Shown piece by piece: positions 7,356 to 16,500 of a DNA stretch of 34,218 nt; the first letter of the stretch is position 1; each line of letters opens with the position of its first letter. A program made the position numbers and the translations under genes. The DNA comes from Tissierella praeacuta_A (GTDB lineage: Bacteria; Bacillota; Clostridia; Tissierellales; Tissierellaceae). The stretch is taken from positions 1 to 34,218 of the forward strand of contig NZ_JBEBOY010000034.1 of assembly GCF_040396155.1 (NCBI RefSeq), written 5' to 3'. Under the pieces are notes generated by a model that worked only from the letters and a program-made list of their open reading frames with translations, made no database searches and was not told the origin of the DNA.

Positions 7356-9199
7356 TTACTTACACCACCATTCATTGGGCAGTCCTTAATTCCACAACCC
7401 CTGCATTGTAGCCTACAATCATTTGTAGTTTCTTCTTCTAAGGATTTTTTATACTCCTTAATTAAATATCCCTTAGATACTCCTGGGTTTATAAAATCCC
7501 AAGGTAATGTTTCTTCCAAGGTTCTATCTCTCAAGGCATAAAATTCACCATCTATTCCTATTTCTTTCATAGTATCTATCCAAACATCGTATTTGAAATG
7601 CTCTGACCAGCCATCAAATTTACATCCATTTTCCCATGCTTTTAAAATTAATTTAGATATTTTTCTATCTCCACGAGCAATTATTGCCTCTAGATAACTT
7701 AATTTTGGATCATGATAGTTAAATGTAACTTTATTATCTTTTACACTGTTTTTAACTAGGTATATCTTTCTATAAAACTCATCAATTGAATCTTGCCCCA
7801 TCCATTGAAAAGGTGTAAATGGCTTTGGTACAAAACAGGATGCAGAAGCAGTAACTTTTAGATTTCCTTTTCTCTCTTCCTTTGGCATGTCAAAAAACAT
7901 ATCTTTTACTTTATAAGCTAAATCCTTTATTCCCATTACATCTTCGTCTGTCTCTGTAGGCAATCCAATCATAAAATATAATTTAATAGTAGACCATCCT
8001 TCCCTAAATACATAGGAAACTGTGTTTACTAAATCTTCCTCAGTTATACCTTTGTTAATTACATCCCTGAGCCTTTGACTACCTGCTTCAGGAGCAAAGG
8101 TTAATCCTGATTTTCTAACCTTTTCTATTTCTTTTAATACGTCAATACTAAATGAATCCAGTCTTAAAGATGGTAAAGAAACTCCTACCTTCTTTTCCTC
8201 AAATTTATCCATTAGTCTTGATATCAATACAAGAAGTTCTGAATAGTCACATGAACTAAGGGAAGATAGTGAAACATTCTCATATCCAGTACTTTCGATT
8301 AATTTTTCTGCTAATTCAACTATTCTATCTACTGACTTTTCTCTTACAGGCCTATAAATCATTCCCGCTTGACAAAATCTACATCCACGGGTACATCCTC
8401 TAAAGATTTCCATGCTAACTCTATCATGTACAGTTTCAATAAAAGGTACAATCATCTTCTCAGGTGCAAACATAGAATTCAAATCTCTTATCATTCTTTT
8501 ATTTACTACCTTTGGAACCACTTCATCTAATCTTACCATTTCCTTGATGGTTCCATCGTCATTATACACTATATCATAAAATTTAGGTACATATACTCCT
8601 TCTAATTTAGCCACTTCTTTTAAAAATCTTTCTCTATTCCATTCTTTTTCCTTATGCTCTCTATATAATTCAAGAATTTCTAATGTAATTTCTTCCCCTT
8701 CACCTATAGTAAAAAAATCTATAAATTCTGCTATAGGTTCTGGATTATAAGCACAAGGTCCCCCTGCTATAACAAGTGGATCTTCATCTGTTCTATCTTT
8801 TGACAGTAATGGAATTTTAGATAAGTCTAAAATATTTAATATATTAGTATAGCTCATCTCATACTGCAATGTGAACCCTAAAAAATCAAAATTTCTTACT
8901 TCTTCTTTATTCTCTAATGTAAAAAGCGGAAGATCTTCACGTCTCATTTCTTCTTCCATATCTGTCCAAGGTGCAAATGCTCTTTCACATGCAAAGTCAT
9001 CTTCTTGATTTATTAAATTATATAAAATATGAAGTCCTAAATGGGACATCCCTACATCGTATACATCTGGAAAGGAAAAGGCAAATTTTACTTTCACATT
9101 GTTTAAATCTTTTATTATGGAATTTTGCTCCATTCCTATATATCTAGCAGGTTTTTCAACTCTTTTTAATACCCTATCTAGAATTTTTTTATTTATCAT
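7352..9199 (-). CDS. TIGR03960-type B12-binding radical SAM protein
   Basis: The 615-residue protein has a B12-binding-like N-terminal domain (FPDVYDVGMSHLGLHILYNL) and a radical SAM core with the [4Fe-4S] motif CTRGCRFC, Cys269, Cys273 and Cys276. The core continues with GYENVSLSSLSSCDYS and LTFAPEAGSQRLRDVINKG. The C-terminus holds an extra cysteine cluster, CRLQCRGCGIKDCPMNGG, able to bind a further metal or cluster. Length is normal for TIGR03960. The reaction is unknown for the family; a methyl or methylthio transfer to RNA or protein is a fair guess. It is coupled by a 4-base overlap to the DUF2344 gene, its usual partner. Confidence 0.9.
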   Translation of the reverse strand: MINKKILDRVLKRVEKPARYIGMEQNSIIKDLNNVKVKFAFSFPDVYDVGMSHLGLHILYNLINQEDDFACERAFAPWTDMEEEMRREDLPLFTLENKEEVRNFDFLGFTLQYEMSYTNILNILDLSKIPLLSKDRTDEDPLVIAGGPCAYNPEPIAEFIDFFTIGEGEEITLEILELYREHKEKEWNRERFLKEVAKLEGVYVPKFYDIVYNDDGTIKEMVRLDEVVPKVVNKRMIRDLNSMFAPEKMIVPFIETVHDRVSMEIFRGCTRGCRFCQAGMIYRPVREKSVDRIVELAEKLIESTGYENVSLSSLSSCDYSELLVLISRLMDKFEEKKVGVSLPSLRLDSFSIDVLKEIEKVRKSGLTFAPEAGSQRLRDVINKGITEEDLVNTVSYVFREGWSTIKLYFMIGLPTETDEDVMGIKDLAYKVKDMFFDMPKEERKGNLKVTASASCFVPKPFTPFQWMGQDSIDEFYRKIYLVKNSVKDNKVTFNYHDPKLSYLEAIIARGDRKISKLILKAWENGCKFDGWSEHFKYDVWIDTMKEIGIDGEFYALRDRTLEETLPWDFINPGVSKGYLIKEYKKSLEEETTNDCRLQCRGCGIKDCPMNGGVSK

Positions 9200-9280
9200 T
9201 TGTTTCCACCTTTCATCAATACTATAGATATTATCTTATCACTTTTCTCTTAATATTAGTAGGAAAATTTTCTTATCAGA

Positions 9281-9312
9281 TTAATACCTCGGGTAATTAC
9301 CCGAGGTATTAA
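9281..9312 (-). terminator. Perfect 32-base palindrome, probable terminator
   Basis: Bases 9281-9312 form an uninterrupted 16+16 palindrome (AATACCTCGGGTAA arms) that contains the stop codon of the small membrane-protein gene. Its GC-rich core makes a strong hairpin. The downstream T content on the minus strand is modest (ATTAATCTGAT). It most likely ends the apbE-side transcript before the radical SAM gene; the symmetry would also suit a bidirectional structure. Confidence 0.65.
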
Positions 9313-9611
9313 TTAAAATTGTTGGTTTTATTAAATTGTTCCACAAGTTCCTCTATAGTTCCTTTGGAACCATTAACTACTTTTACTAAATAGTCTTTTA
9401 TCTTTTTTCCATCCTTCTCCATACTAAAATCATAGTATATATTTTTTTCAATGATTTTAATAATAGTATTGGTTGTCTTATTATTCATCATCTTTATTAC
9501 TAAAATAATTAACAAAATAATCAAGACAAAGATAATCCTATTTACAAGCTTATTGTAGTATTTATTACTTTTAAAGAAATTCCTATTTACCTTATATCTT
9601 CCTCTATCCAT
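9309..9611 (-). CDS. Small single-pass membrane protein, SpoIVFA-like position
   Basis: About 100 residues from the ATG at 9611; a GTG four codons upstream is open, but the ATG is better placed after GGGTGGGTGAT. The protein has a basic N-terminus (RGRYKVNRNFFKSNKYYNK), one hydrophobic segment (IIFVLIILLIILVIKMM) and an extracytosolic tail of about 55 residues (SMEKDGKKIKDYLVKVV). I recall many Clostridia having a SpoIVFA-like M23 peptidase and the M50 protease SpoIVFB between the min genes and the TIGR03960 gene. This protein resembles only the N-terminal anchor part of such a peptidase, and no peptidase domain follows. Relationship to SpoIVFA is inference; function unknown. Confidence 0.65.
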   Translation of the reverse strand: MDRGRYKVNRNFFKSNKYYNKLVNRIIFVLIILLIILVIKMMNNKTTNTIIKIIEKNIYYDFSMEKDGKKIKDYLVKVVNGSKGTIEELVEQFNKTNNFN

Positions 9612-9669
9612 ATAATCACCCACCCTAATTAATAATATTTTATTTATTTAAGGTGTATTTTATACCAAA

Positions 9670-10764
9670 TTAATATTCTTTTATAGTAAAAGATGTATTT
9701 TCTTTTCCTAAAGTAAATTTATCCTTCAAATTTTTGCTTATATAAATGGATTTATCCTTTGTGATAAACATAGCCTCCACATCTTCCAAAGAATTTACTA
9801 GGTCCTTTCCTTTATCTAAACCTAATACAAATAAGGTTGTAGATAAAGCATCGCCATCTATTGATTTATTAGAAATAACACATACACCTGTAATTTCATT
9901 TTCCGCAGGATATCCTGTTTTGGCATCTAAAATATGGTGGTATCTTTTCCCCTTATATTCAAAAAACCTTTCATAATCACCAGAAGTAACTATCGAACTA
10001 TTCTTTACTTCAAGTATCCCTAAATAGTTTCCTGTAAATTCAAATGGATCTTGTATTCCAATCTTCCAATAGGAGCTATCTAGCTTTTCTCCATGGGCAA
10101 AAACATTTCCCCCTAAATCAATAATAGCTGATTTAACTCCGTTTTCTGTTAGTATTCTATTAACTTCATCAGCGGCATACCCCTTTACTATACTGCCTAA
10201 ATCTATTCTCATATTTTTTTCTTTTAAAAACACCTGATTATCATCTAATAATTCTAGGTTCTTATAATTAACATAAGATTTATTTTCTTCTACTTCTTCA
10301 ACACTAGGTATGGACGTTCTGTTTTTTTCCCCAGATGAAATATTCCACAAATTTACTAAAGTTCCTATAGTAGGATCTGAAGCACCATTTGAAATCTCTG
10401 CATAATGTTTTGCTTCATCTATTACAAAATAAGTATCTTCATTAACAGTAACAGGTTTTATCCCTGCATTCTCATTTATCTTGTCCACATCACTATTCTC
10501 TAATGTAGCACTCATCCTATTTTCTATCTCTTTTAATCTTGAAAATACTTGTTCTAAAATCTTCTCATCATTATTATCGTATATTTTAATAGTCATTACT
10601 GTATTCATTAAGAATTCCGTCCTAGATATAGGCTCTGTTTTAGATAATGAGTTGGACTCTGGAGGGAGTTTTGTGTCCTTTAATTGCTCTTTATCTGTAC
10701 AACCAGTGGCAAATAATATTAATACTAAAATTATAATTAATCTACTGTACTTTATTTCTTTCAT
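9670..10764 (-). CDS. apbE: FAD:protein FMN transferase ApbE (lipoprotein)
   Basis: The product (364 residues from the ATG at 10764, placed seven bases after GGAG) is an ApbE-family flavin transferase that cleaves FAD and attaches FMN by a phosphoester bond to Thr in D-x-x-S/T-G-A-T motifs. A lipoprotein signal ends in FATGC with Cys22, so it acts outside the membrane. Family motifs are visible: RTEFLMNTVMTIKIYDN, GASDPTIGTLVNLW, MRIDLGSIVKGYAADEV, AIIDLGGNVFAHG, HHILDAKTGYPAE and DGDALSTTLFVLG. Likely targets in this window are the two-domain FMN lipoprotein just upstream and RnfG and RnfD. A terminator lies about 20 bases before its start codon, so its expression may depend on read-through. 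Confidence 0.95.
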   Translation of the reverse strand: MKEIKYSRLIIILVLILFATGCTDKEQLKDTKLPPESNSLSKTEPISRTEFLMNTVMTIKIYDNNDEKILEQVFSRLKEIENRMSATLENSDVDKINENAGIKPVTVNEDTYFVIDEAKHYAEISNGASDPTIGTLVNLWNISSGEKNRTSIPSVEEVEENKSYVNYKNLELLDDNQVFLKEKNMRIDLGSIVKGYAADEVNRILTENGVKSAIIDLGGNVFAHGEKLDSSYWKIGIQDPFEFTGNYLGILEVKNSSIVTSGDYERFFEYKGKRYHHILDAKTGYPAENEITGVCVISNKSIDGDALSTTLFVLGLDKGKDLVNSLEDVEAMFITKDKSIYISKNLKDKFTLGKENTSFTIKEY

Positions 10765-10785
10765 TTCATCACTCCATATCACTTG

Positions 10786-10811
10786 AAAAAACCCTAACTA
10801 AAAGTTAGGGT
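10786..10811 (-). terminator. Terminator/attenuator between FMN lipoprotein and apbE
   Basis: A perfect 9-bp stem (10791-10799 with 10803-10811, AAA loop) is followed on the minus strand by TTTTTT. It lies 10 bases after the lipoprotein stop and about 20 bases before the apbE ATG. There is no room for a promoter between it and apbE, so apbE must be read through this hairpin or start within the upstream gene. Confidence 0.85.
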
Positions 10812-10821
10812 CTTATTTTTT

Positions 10822-11616
10822 CTATTTTGCTGAACTTAATGCTTCATTTACTAGTTCGATAATAGTATTTCTTGTACTTGTTGCTCCTGCAATATCATCT
10901 ACATTAATATTCTCTGTTCCATTATTATCAATAATCAATTTTTGAACTGCTGGTATTACTTCAAATGGCACAGCATAAGAATAATTATCAGCTGATTTTA
11001 AATCTCCTTTTTTAACTCCATCTGAATCTTCTACGGCAACCTCTGAATAATTAACACCTACTATTTGCCCATCTTGAACTCTTACTTCAACTTCTGATAA
11101 CCAGCCATGACTAGGTTCTTGAGCCTTAGCTTCATAAACTCCATCTTTATAAGCTTCTGTATATGTCTCTCCCTTAGCTGCCTTATCCAATAACATTTGA
11201 GCTACTTCCTTGAAACTACCTTTAGTATGAGTGGCTCCTGAAACCGCATCAAAGTCTATTGCATTAAGGTCCTTTTTATCATTAAATTGGTCATTTAAAT
11301 CTTTAATTACAGCAAGACCCTCTGCATAAGCATAATTTGCCTCTGATTTAGCTTCTCCTGAATCTGCCAAGTATTCATTGTAGTTTAAAGATACTGCTTC
11401 TTCATCTTTTACTTCTAATTTTGCCATAGCATAGTTTCCATGATCACTAACTGGCATTTTAACTAAATAAATACCATCAACTAAAGTACCACCTGTTTCT
11501 CCTGCTGCTGTAGGTTTGCTTTCATCAACTGGTGCTACATCTTTCTTAGAACAACCAGTAAAAACAGCAGTCATTAGTGCAAATGCTAACATTAGAATAA
11601 GAATTCTTTTTTTCAT
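10822..11616 (-). CDS. PplA-like lipoprotein with two FMN-binding domains
   Basis: From the ATG at 11616 (behind GGGGGGAGTAAA) the product has 264 residues; a longer open frame upstream lacks a better start. A signal peptide ends in FTGC with lipid-anchor Cys22. Two FMN_bind domains follow, about residues 44-147 and 155-262. Each carries an ApbE target motif: DAVSGAT with Thr129, and DIAGAT with Thr246. This matches the architecture of Listeria PplA, the extracytosolic flavoprotein that passes electrons to outside acceptors. ApbE is encoded next door. An extended -10 promoter precedes it and a terminator follows. Flavinylation and electron transfer are inferred from family knowledge. Confidence 0.88.
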   Translation of the reverse strand: MKKRILILMLAFALMTAVFTGCSKKDVAPVDESKPTAAGETGGTLVDGIYLVKMPVSDHGNYAMAKLEVKDEEAVSLNYNEYLADSGEAKSEANYAYAEGLAVIKDLNDQFNDKKDLNAIDFDAVSGATHTKGSFKEVAQMLLDKAAKGETYTEAYKDGVYEAKAQEPSHGWLSEVEVRVQDGQIVGVNYSEVAVEDSDGVKKGDLKSADNYSYAVPFEVIPAVQKLIIDNNGTENINVDDIAGATSTRNTIIELVNEALSSAK

Positions 11617-11677
11617 TTTACTCCCCCCGTGAATTAAATATAGTTTTTTCATTTGCTTTATACCCATACTAGTATAT

Positions 11678-11688
11678 ATTATACCATA
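11678..11688 (-). promoter_or_regulatory. Extended -10 promoter of the FMN lipoprotein gene
   Basis: On the minus strand TATGG immediately precedes TATAAT (11678-11683), a TRTGN extended -10 element. No good -35 hexamer is visible at 16-18 bases. The predicted start lies about 55 bases ahead of the lipoprotein ATG. Confidence 0.6.
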
Positions 11689-11742
11689 AAATATATCAAT
11701 GGATATTTTAATATTATAAATTATCTAATAGTTTTGTAATAA

Positions 11743-12021
11743 CTATTGATTATCTTTTACTTTTACTATAGGAATATTTGCTACTAAAGCAGAGATAGTA
11801 GAGCTATCTACATCCCTTTTCATCCTAGTCAATTTAATGTCTAATCCTTCTTCGTCAATATCTGCATATTCAGATATTACTCTAATGATATCCCCTTTAA
11901 TCATATCCAAAAACTTAGGTGAAAGATCTGCCCTATCATGAACCAATACTAATTTAAGTCTTTCTTTAGCAACGTTTTTGCTTTTCTCCTCTTTTTTACT
12001 AAATAATTTAAAAAGATCCAA
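11743..12021 (-). CDS. minE: Cell division topological specificity factor MinE
   Basis: The 92-residue protein is MinE, which activates the MinD ATPase and drives Min oscillation so the septum forms at mid-cell. The N-terminal membrane/MinD-binding part (MDLFKLFSKK) and the conserved RLKLVLVHDRADLSPKFLDMIKGDI are present, then the topological domain ending in ALVANIPIVKV. The start codon is TTG at 12021, preceded by GGGGGGAATTTC. It closes the minC-minD-minE set, 11 bases after minD. MinE is typical of Clostridia but absent from Bacillus. Confidence 0.96.
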   Translation of the reverse strand: MDLFKLFSKKEEKSKNVAKERLKLVLVHDRADLSPKFLDMIKGDIIRVISEYADIDEEGLDIKLTRMKRDVDSSTISALVANIPIVKVKDNQ

Positions 12022-12032
12022 GAAATTCCCCC

Positions 12033-12845
12033 CTATTTACTAAATAATAATTTTAGGATTTTACTTAACTTCCCCTCTTCATTTACATCTAGGTTTAGTA
12101 GTTCTACTTCATCCCCCATTATCCTTCTAGTTATATTTTTATAGGCTTTTCCTGATAATGCTTTTTCGTCTATTACTACTGGCTCCCCTTTATTAGTTGA
12201 TATAACTATTGCTTCATCATCTGGCACTATTCCTAAAAGATCAATGGCTAAAATGTCTATTATATCATCCATATTCATCATATCTCCTCTTTTAACCATT
12301 TCCTGTCTAATTCTATTAATTATTAGCTTAGGATTATATAATCCTTTAGATTCAAGTAGCCCGATAACTCTATCTGCATCTCGCACAGCTGATATTTCAG
12401 GTGTAGTCACTATTATAGCTATATCTGCTCCTGCTATTGAATTTTGAAAACCCTGTTCTATTCCTGCAGGTGAATCTATTATAATATAATCAAATTCCTT
12501 CTTTAACTCATTAACTAATTCAAGCATCTGCTCTGGACTTATAGCAGACTTATCCTTAGTTTGAGCTGCTGGTAGAAGGTATAATTTCTCATGTCTTTTA
12601 TCCCTTATTAAAGCTTGTTTCAACCTACAATTTTTTTCTACAACATCTACTATGTCATAAACTATCCTATTCTCTAAACCCATTACTACATCTAAATTTC
12701 TCAATCCAATGTCTGCATCAACTACTACTACGGATTTTCCTAAAATAGCCAAGCCTGTCCCAATATTTGCTGATGTAGTGGTCTTACCAACTCCACCCTT
12801 TCCTGAAGTGATAACTATAGCAGTTCCCAGTTTTTCTTTATCCAT
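12033..12845 (-). CDS. minD: Septum site-determining ATPase MinD
   Basis: This 270-residue ParA/MinD-family ATPase recruits MinC to the membrane and is released by MinE. The deviant Walker A motif SGKGGVGKTTTSAN lies at about residues 14-27, VVVDADIGLRNLD follows, and IIIDSPAGIEQGF is the Walker B region. The C-terminal amphipathic membrane-targeting helix is visible as KLSKILKLLFSK. Its ATG follows GGGAGGATAATAA. It is flanked by minC (18 bases upstream) and minE. Confidence 0.97.
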   Translation of the reverse strand: MDKEKLGTAIVITSGKGGVGKTTTSANIGTGLAILGKSVVVVDADIGLRNLDVVMGLENRIVYDIVDVVEKNCRLKQALIRDKRHEKLYLLPAAQTKDKSAISPEQMLELVNELKKEFDYIIIDSPAGIEQGFQNSIAGADIAIIVTTPEISAVRDADRVIGLLESKGLYNPKLIINRIRQEMVKRGDMMNMDDIIDILAIDLLGIVPDDEAIVISTNKGEPVVIDEKALSGKAYKNITRRIMGDEVELLNLDVNEEGKLSKILKLLFSK

Positions 12846-12863
12846 TTATTATCCTCCCTTTAA

Positions 12864-13541
12864 TTATTTCTTAGGCAAATAAGGTTCAATTACTACTTCC
12901 CCATTTTTTATTTTAGCAACTTCTGGTAGCCCGCATGTTGCCATATACTCATCTGGCGGTCTGGCAATTTTATCTCCAATTCTTAGTTGAGTTGGCTGTA
13001 AATTATAAGATGCAACTATAGCATTGGAATTGCCATCAAACCCAGCATGGGCAACTCCTTTGATGCTACCAACTACTATTATATTACCTTTAGCTTTTAT
13101 AATCGCTCCTGGATTTACATCTCCTATTATAACTATATTACCATCATATTCCACAATTTGCCCAGATCTTAATGTCCTATTAACAAACTTTGTCATACCA
13201 CATTTGATACCTTCAAAGGAAGTATCCTCCTTAAGAGCATTTTCTTCATTATATCCTACGCCATCAGACGAATAAGATTCTAATATATGTTTAGGTAGTT
13301 CATCTTGAGAAACAATTAAATCATATTTATATTTTAAAATTAGCTTCAACTCTATTAAATCTTCAGAAGACAATTTTTCAGATTTAATACCTAAAAGTTT
13401 TGCTCCATGATAAAATTTAGAGGCCTTCTTCATTTTTCTCTCTAACTCTTCTCTAATAGATAAAAGATCGTCACCACTAATATCTAAAAATATTCCTTCT
13501 TTTATGCCTCTAAAATTGAGTAGCTCTTCTTTCACTTTCAA
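12864..13541 (-). CDS. minC: Septum site-determining protein MinC
   Basis: The product of about 225 residues inhibits FtsZ assembly away from mid-cell. The N-terminal domain (KEELLNFRGIKEGIFLDIS) is joined to the C-terminal beta-helix domain that binds MinD, with turns such as LRSGQIVEYDGNIVIIGDVNPGAIIKA and GVAHAGFDGNSNAIVASYNLQPTQLRIG. The upstream-most TTG lies inside the GGAGG sequence, so I prefer the TTG at 13541, five bases after GGAGG. It lies between mrdA and minD in the shape and division operon. Confidence 0.94.
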   Translation of the reverse strand: MKVKEELLNFRGIKEGIFLDISGDDLLSIREELERKMKKASKFYHGAKLLGIKSEKLSSEDLIELKLILKYKYDLIVSQDELPKHILESYSSDGVGYNEENALKEDTSFEGIKCGMTKFVNRTLRSGQIVEYDGNIVIIGDVNPGAIIKAKGNIIVVGSIKGVAHAGFDGNSNAIVASYNLQPTQLRIGDKIARPPDEYMATCGLPEVAKIKNGEVVIEPYLPKK

Positions 13542-13578
13542 AATTACCTCCAATATAATCTGTAATGACTTTCTATAT

Positions 13579-16500
13579 CTATTCTACCAAACTGTTTTTG
13601 AAAGGTAATGCTTCTTTTGTCCCAATTGCGTTTAATCCTAAGTATTCTGCAATAATATCTCTTGCCATAGGAGCACCATAACCTCCACTACCACCTTGAA
13701 ATATTACTGAAACTACTGCGATCTCAGGATCATCATAAGGTGCAAAGGCAACAAACCATGAAAAATCATCATAAGTATCTCCAGTAGAAGGGTTAATCCC
13801 TGATTTCTGTGCAGTACCTGTTTTTGAACCTACTTTAACAGGAAAATTGCCAAATACCTTTCTCATTGAACCATCACTAGACACCAATGCCATTCCCTGT
13901 TTTACGTGTTCTAAATTGCTATAATCATTTAATTCTATTCTTGTAGATTTAGGTTCATTGTCAAATAAAAGTTTTGAATTATTATAATTTTTAATATTAT
14001 CAATTAGAGTTACCTCATGTTTATAACCACCATTTGATATGGTTGCTATATAATTTGCCATTTGCATAGGTGTATAGGAGCTCTGGCCTTGTCCAATAGT
14101 TACATTTAATGTATCTGAAATATTCCAGCCAGCTTGATTTAAATAAGTATATTTTATCTTATCTGCTAATCCTTCTTTTTCACCAGATAATTTTTTCTCC
14201 GGCTCAATACCAAAGGTGTCCAATCTCCTAATAACTTCACCTCTAGTTAGTGGCTCCTCTAAATCTGTCCAACTGACTATGTCTTCTATAATATTTGTAA
14301 TTTCAGAATCATTTAAAACTATATCTTTCTTTAGATAGTTTCGTATATTTCTCTTAAGATAAGATCTTAGCAATGTTTTAGTAGTTATTATCTTTATTTG
14401 AGGATTAGGCACTCCTCCTGAAGTCTCCGCTGGTATATTTATCTCTATACCAGTTTTATCATTTAATCCTAATTGTTTAGATAGATTCACTATATCCTCT
14501 ATCTCAAGTTTAACCCCTATATTTTCTCCAGTTCTTGGATTTCTACCAAAGGCCAATGAATAGAAATAATAGTTACAAGAATCCCTAATGGCTTCATACA
14601 TATTTTCATATCCATGAGTTCCTCTGCTTTGATTCCAAATCCAACAGCCTGGACGGTAATTACCTAATTCAACATAACCCATATCCCTTATTTTCTTAGT
14701 AGGACTCAATCCCTTATCTAAAGCCGCTAAAGCTGTTACCATCTTAAACGTTGAACCTGGTTGCACTGCTGTTTGTGTAGCAACATTATACAGTGGTCTT
14801 GGTGCCAATGGATCCTTATCATTTTCCGGAAATAGACTTAGCCAATCCGTATTAGATATTCCTGTTGCAAATAAATTTGGATCATAAGAAGGATAGCTTA
14901 CACTGGACAAAACTTCACCTGTCTTGACATTTAAAACTACTACTGCACCAGATGTAGCATTTTTATAGGGTCTATTCTTTTTTCTATTAGTCCCAAACTT
15001 ATAATTTCCCCAAGGACTTTCATATACTCCACCAACCTGTATTTTTTCTAAGGTTTTTTTCAAAGCATCCTCAGAAAATTTTTGAAGCTTTAAATCTAAT
15101 GTTAAATAAATATTATTTCCTGGGACTGGTTTTTTCTCGTCAATAATATTTGTTGTATTTCCCACGGCATCAACTTCAACCCTCTTAATTCCATTTTCTC
15201 CTCTTAAGGCATCTTCAAAGCTTTCTTCAATTCCAGTCTTTCCTATGATATCGTTAGGTGAATATTTTTTTTCATCTACATACTTTTTTATTTCATTTGA
15301 TTGACTAATCTTACCTAAATATCCCAATATATGTGCGGCTGTAGTTCCTTCTGGATAATACCTTACTGGTTCTATGGATACCTGTATTCCTGGTAAATCT
15401 GCTAGTCCTTCCTCAATCTTAGCTACAGTAGTATCTTGTATTCCATAAGCAATATTTATAGGTTGATAAGCCATATGCCCTTGTTTACTAAGTAATTCAT
15501 ATAATGATAAAACAGCTCTAGATTCATAATTACTTAAACTCTTCGGTATTTCATATTTCTCCTTTAAATGCTCAAGCGCCTCTTTAGTAGTACTGTGTTC
15601 ATCTATCCCATTATCACTATACCAATTTTTCTTGTTATTGACAAATACATATTCAATATCCTTTGCAATTGAAATCTTCGCATTTATTCCATCTAACAAA
15701 AGTTGTTCCTGTGCTAAAGATTTAATATTATTAGAAGTAATAAACTCTCCTAATACACCAGATTTTTTACTATATTCCAATAAAATGTCTATGGGAGATT
15801 TATCTCCTATATTGGAACTTCCCATATATTTATATATTACATTGGATTTATCTTCACTTAATTCTATTTTTATAGGCACGTCCTGATTCTTTTCTAAGAC
15901 CATATCTAAAAGTATTTTTCCAGGTACTAAAACCTCAGTTTTACCTTTATCATTCTCTTTAGTTACTACTTTTTCTAAAAGATTATAAATAGATGACTCA
16001 GAAACAATCGTAATGAAATCTTCCTTAGCTGTAGTATTCTCCGTTATTCCACTATATGAATTCATTAAAATCCTTTTCTGATTTTTATATTCTTCATCAT
16101 AGGATAAAGAGTATTCATCTAAGATAATATTATCAGTCACGCCCCTTTTTTCCATAATCCCATATACTAATTTCCTTGAAATAGGATGATCTATTATCTT
16201 TCTTATAATGTTTTTATCATTATCAATTAATTTAATTAATGCATCAACAGGAGAAAAATTATTTGGTATTTTATAATTATTCATCCATTTAGCAGTATCT
16301 TCAGATACATTATATTCTATTTCTACTGCATTACCAACATTCTTTACAGTTATGGGTACTTCAATTCCCTTATTTCTTAATGCATTAATAGCTATTTGAG
16401 CAGTTGCAAATTGATAGTGTTCCTTATATTCTTGATGAATATAAGAAGTTCTCAATAATTCCAACAAAAGTCCTTGATCAATTATAATATCAACAACCTT

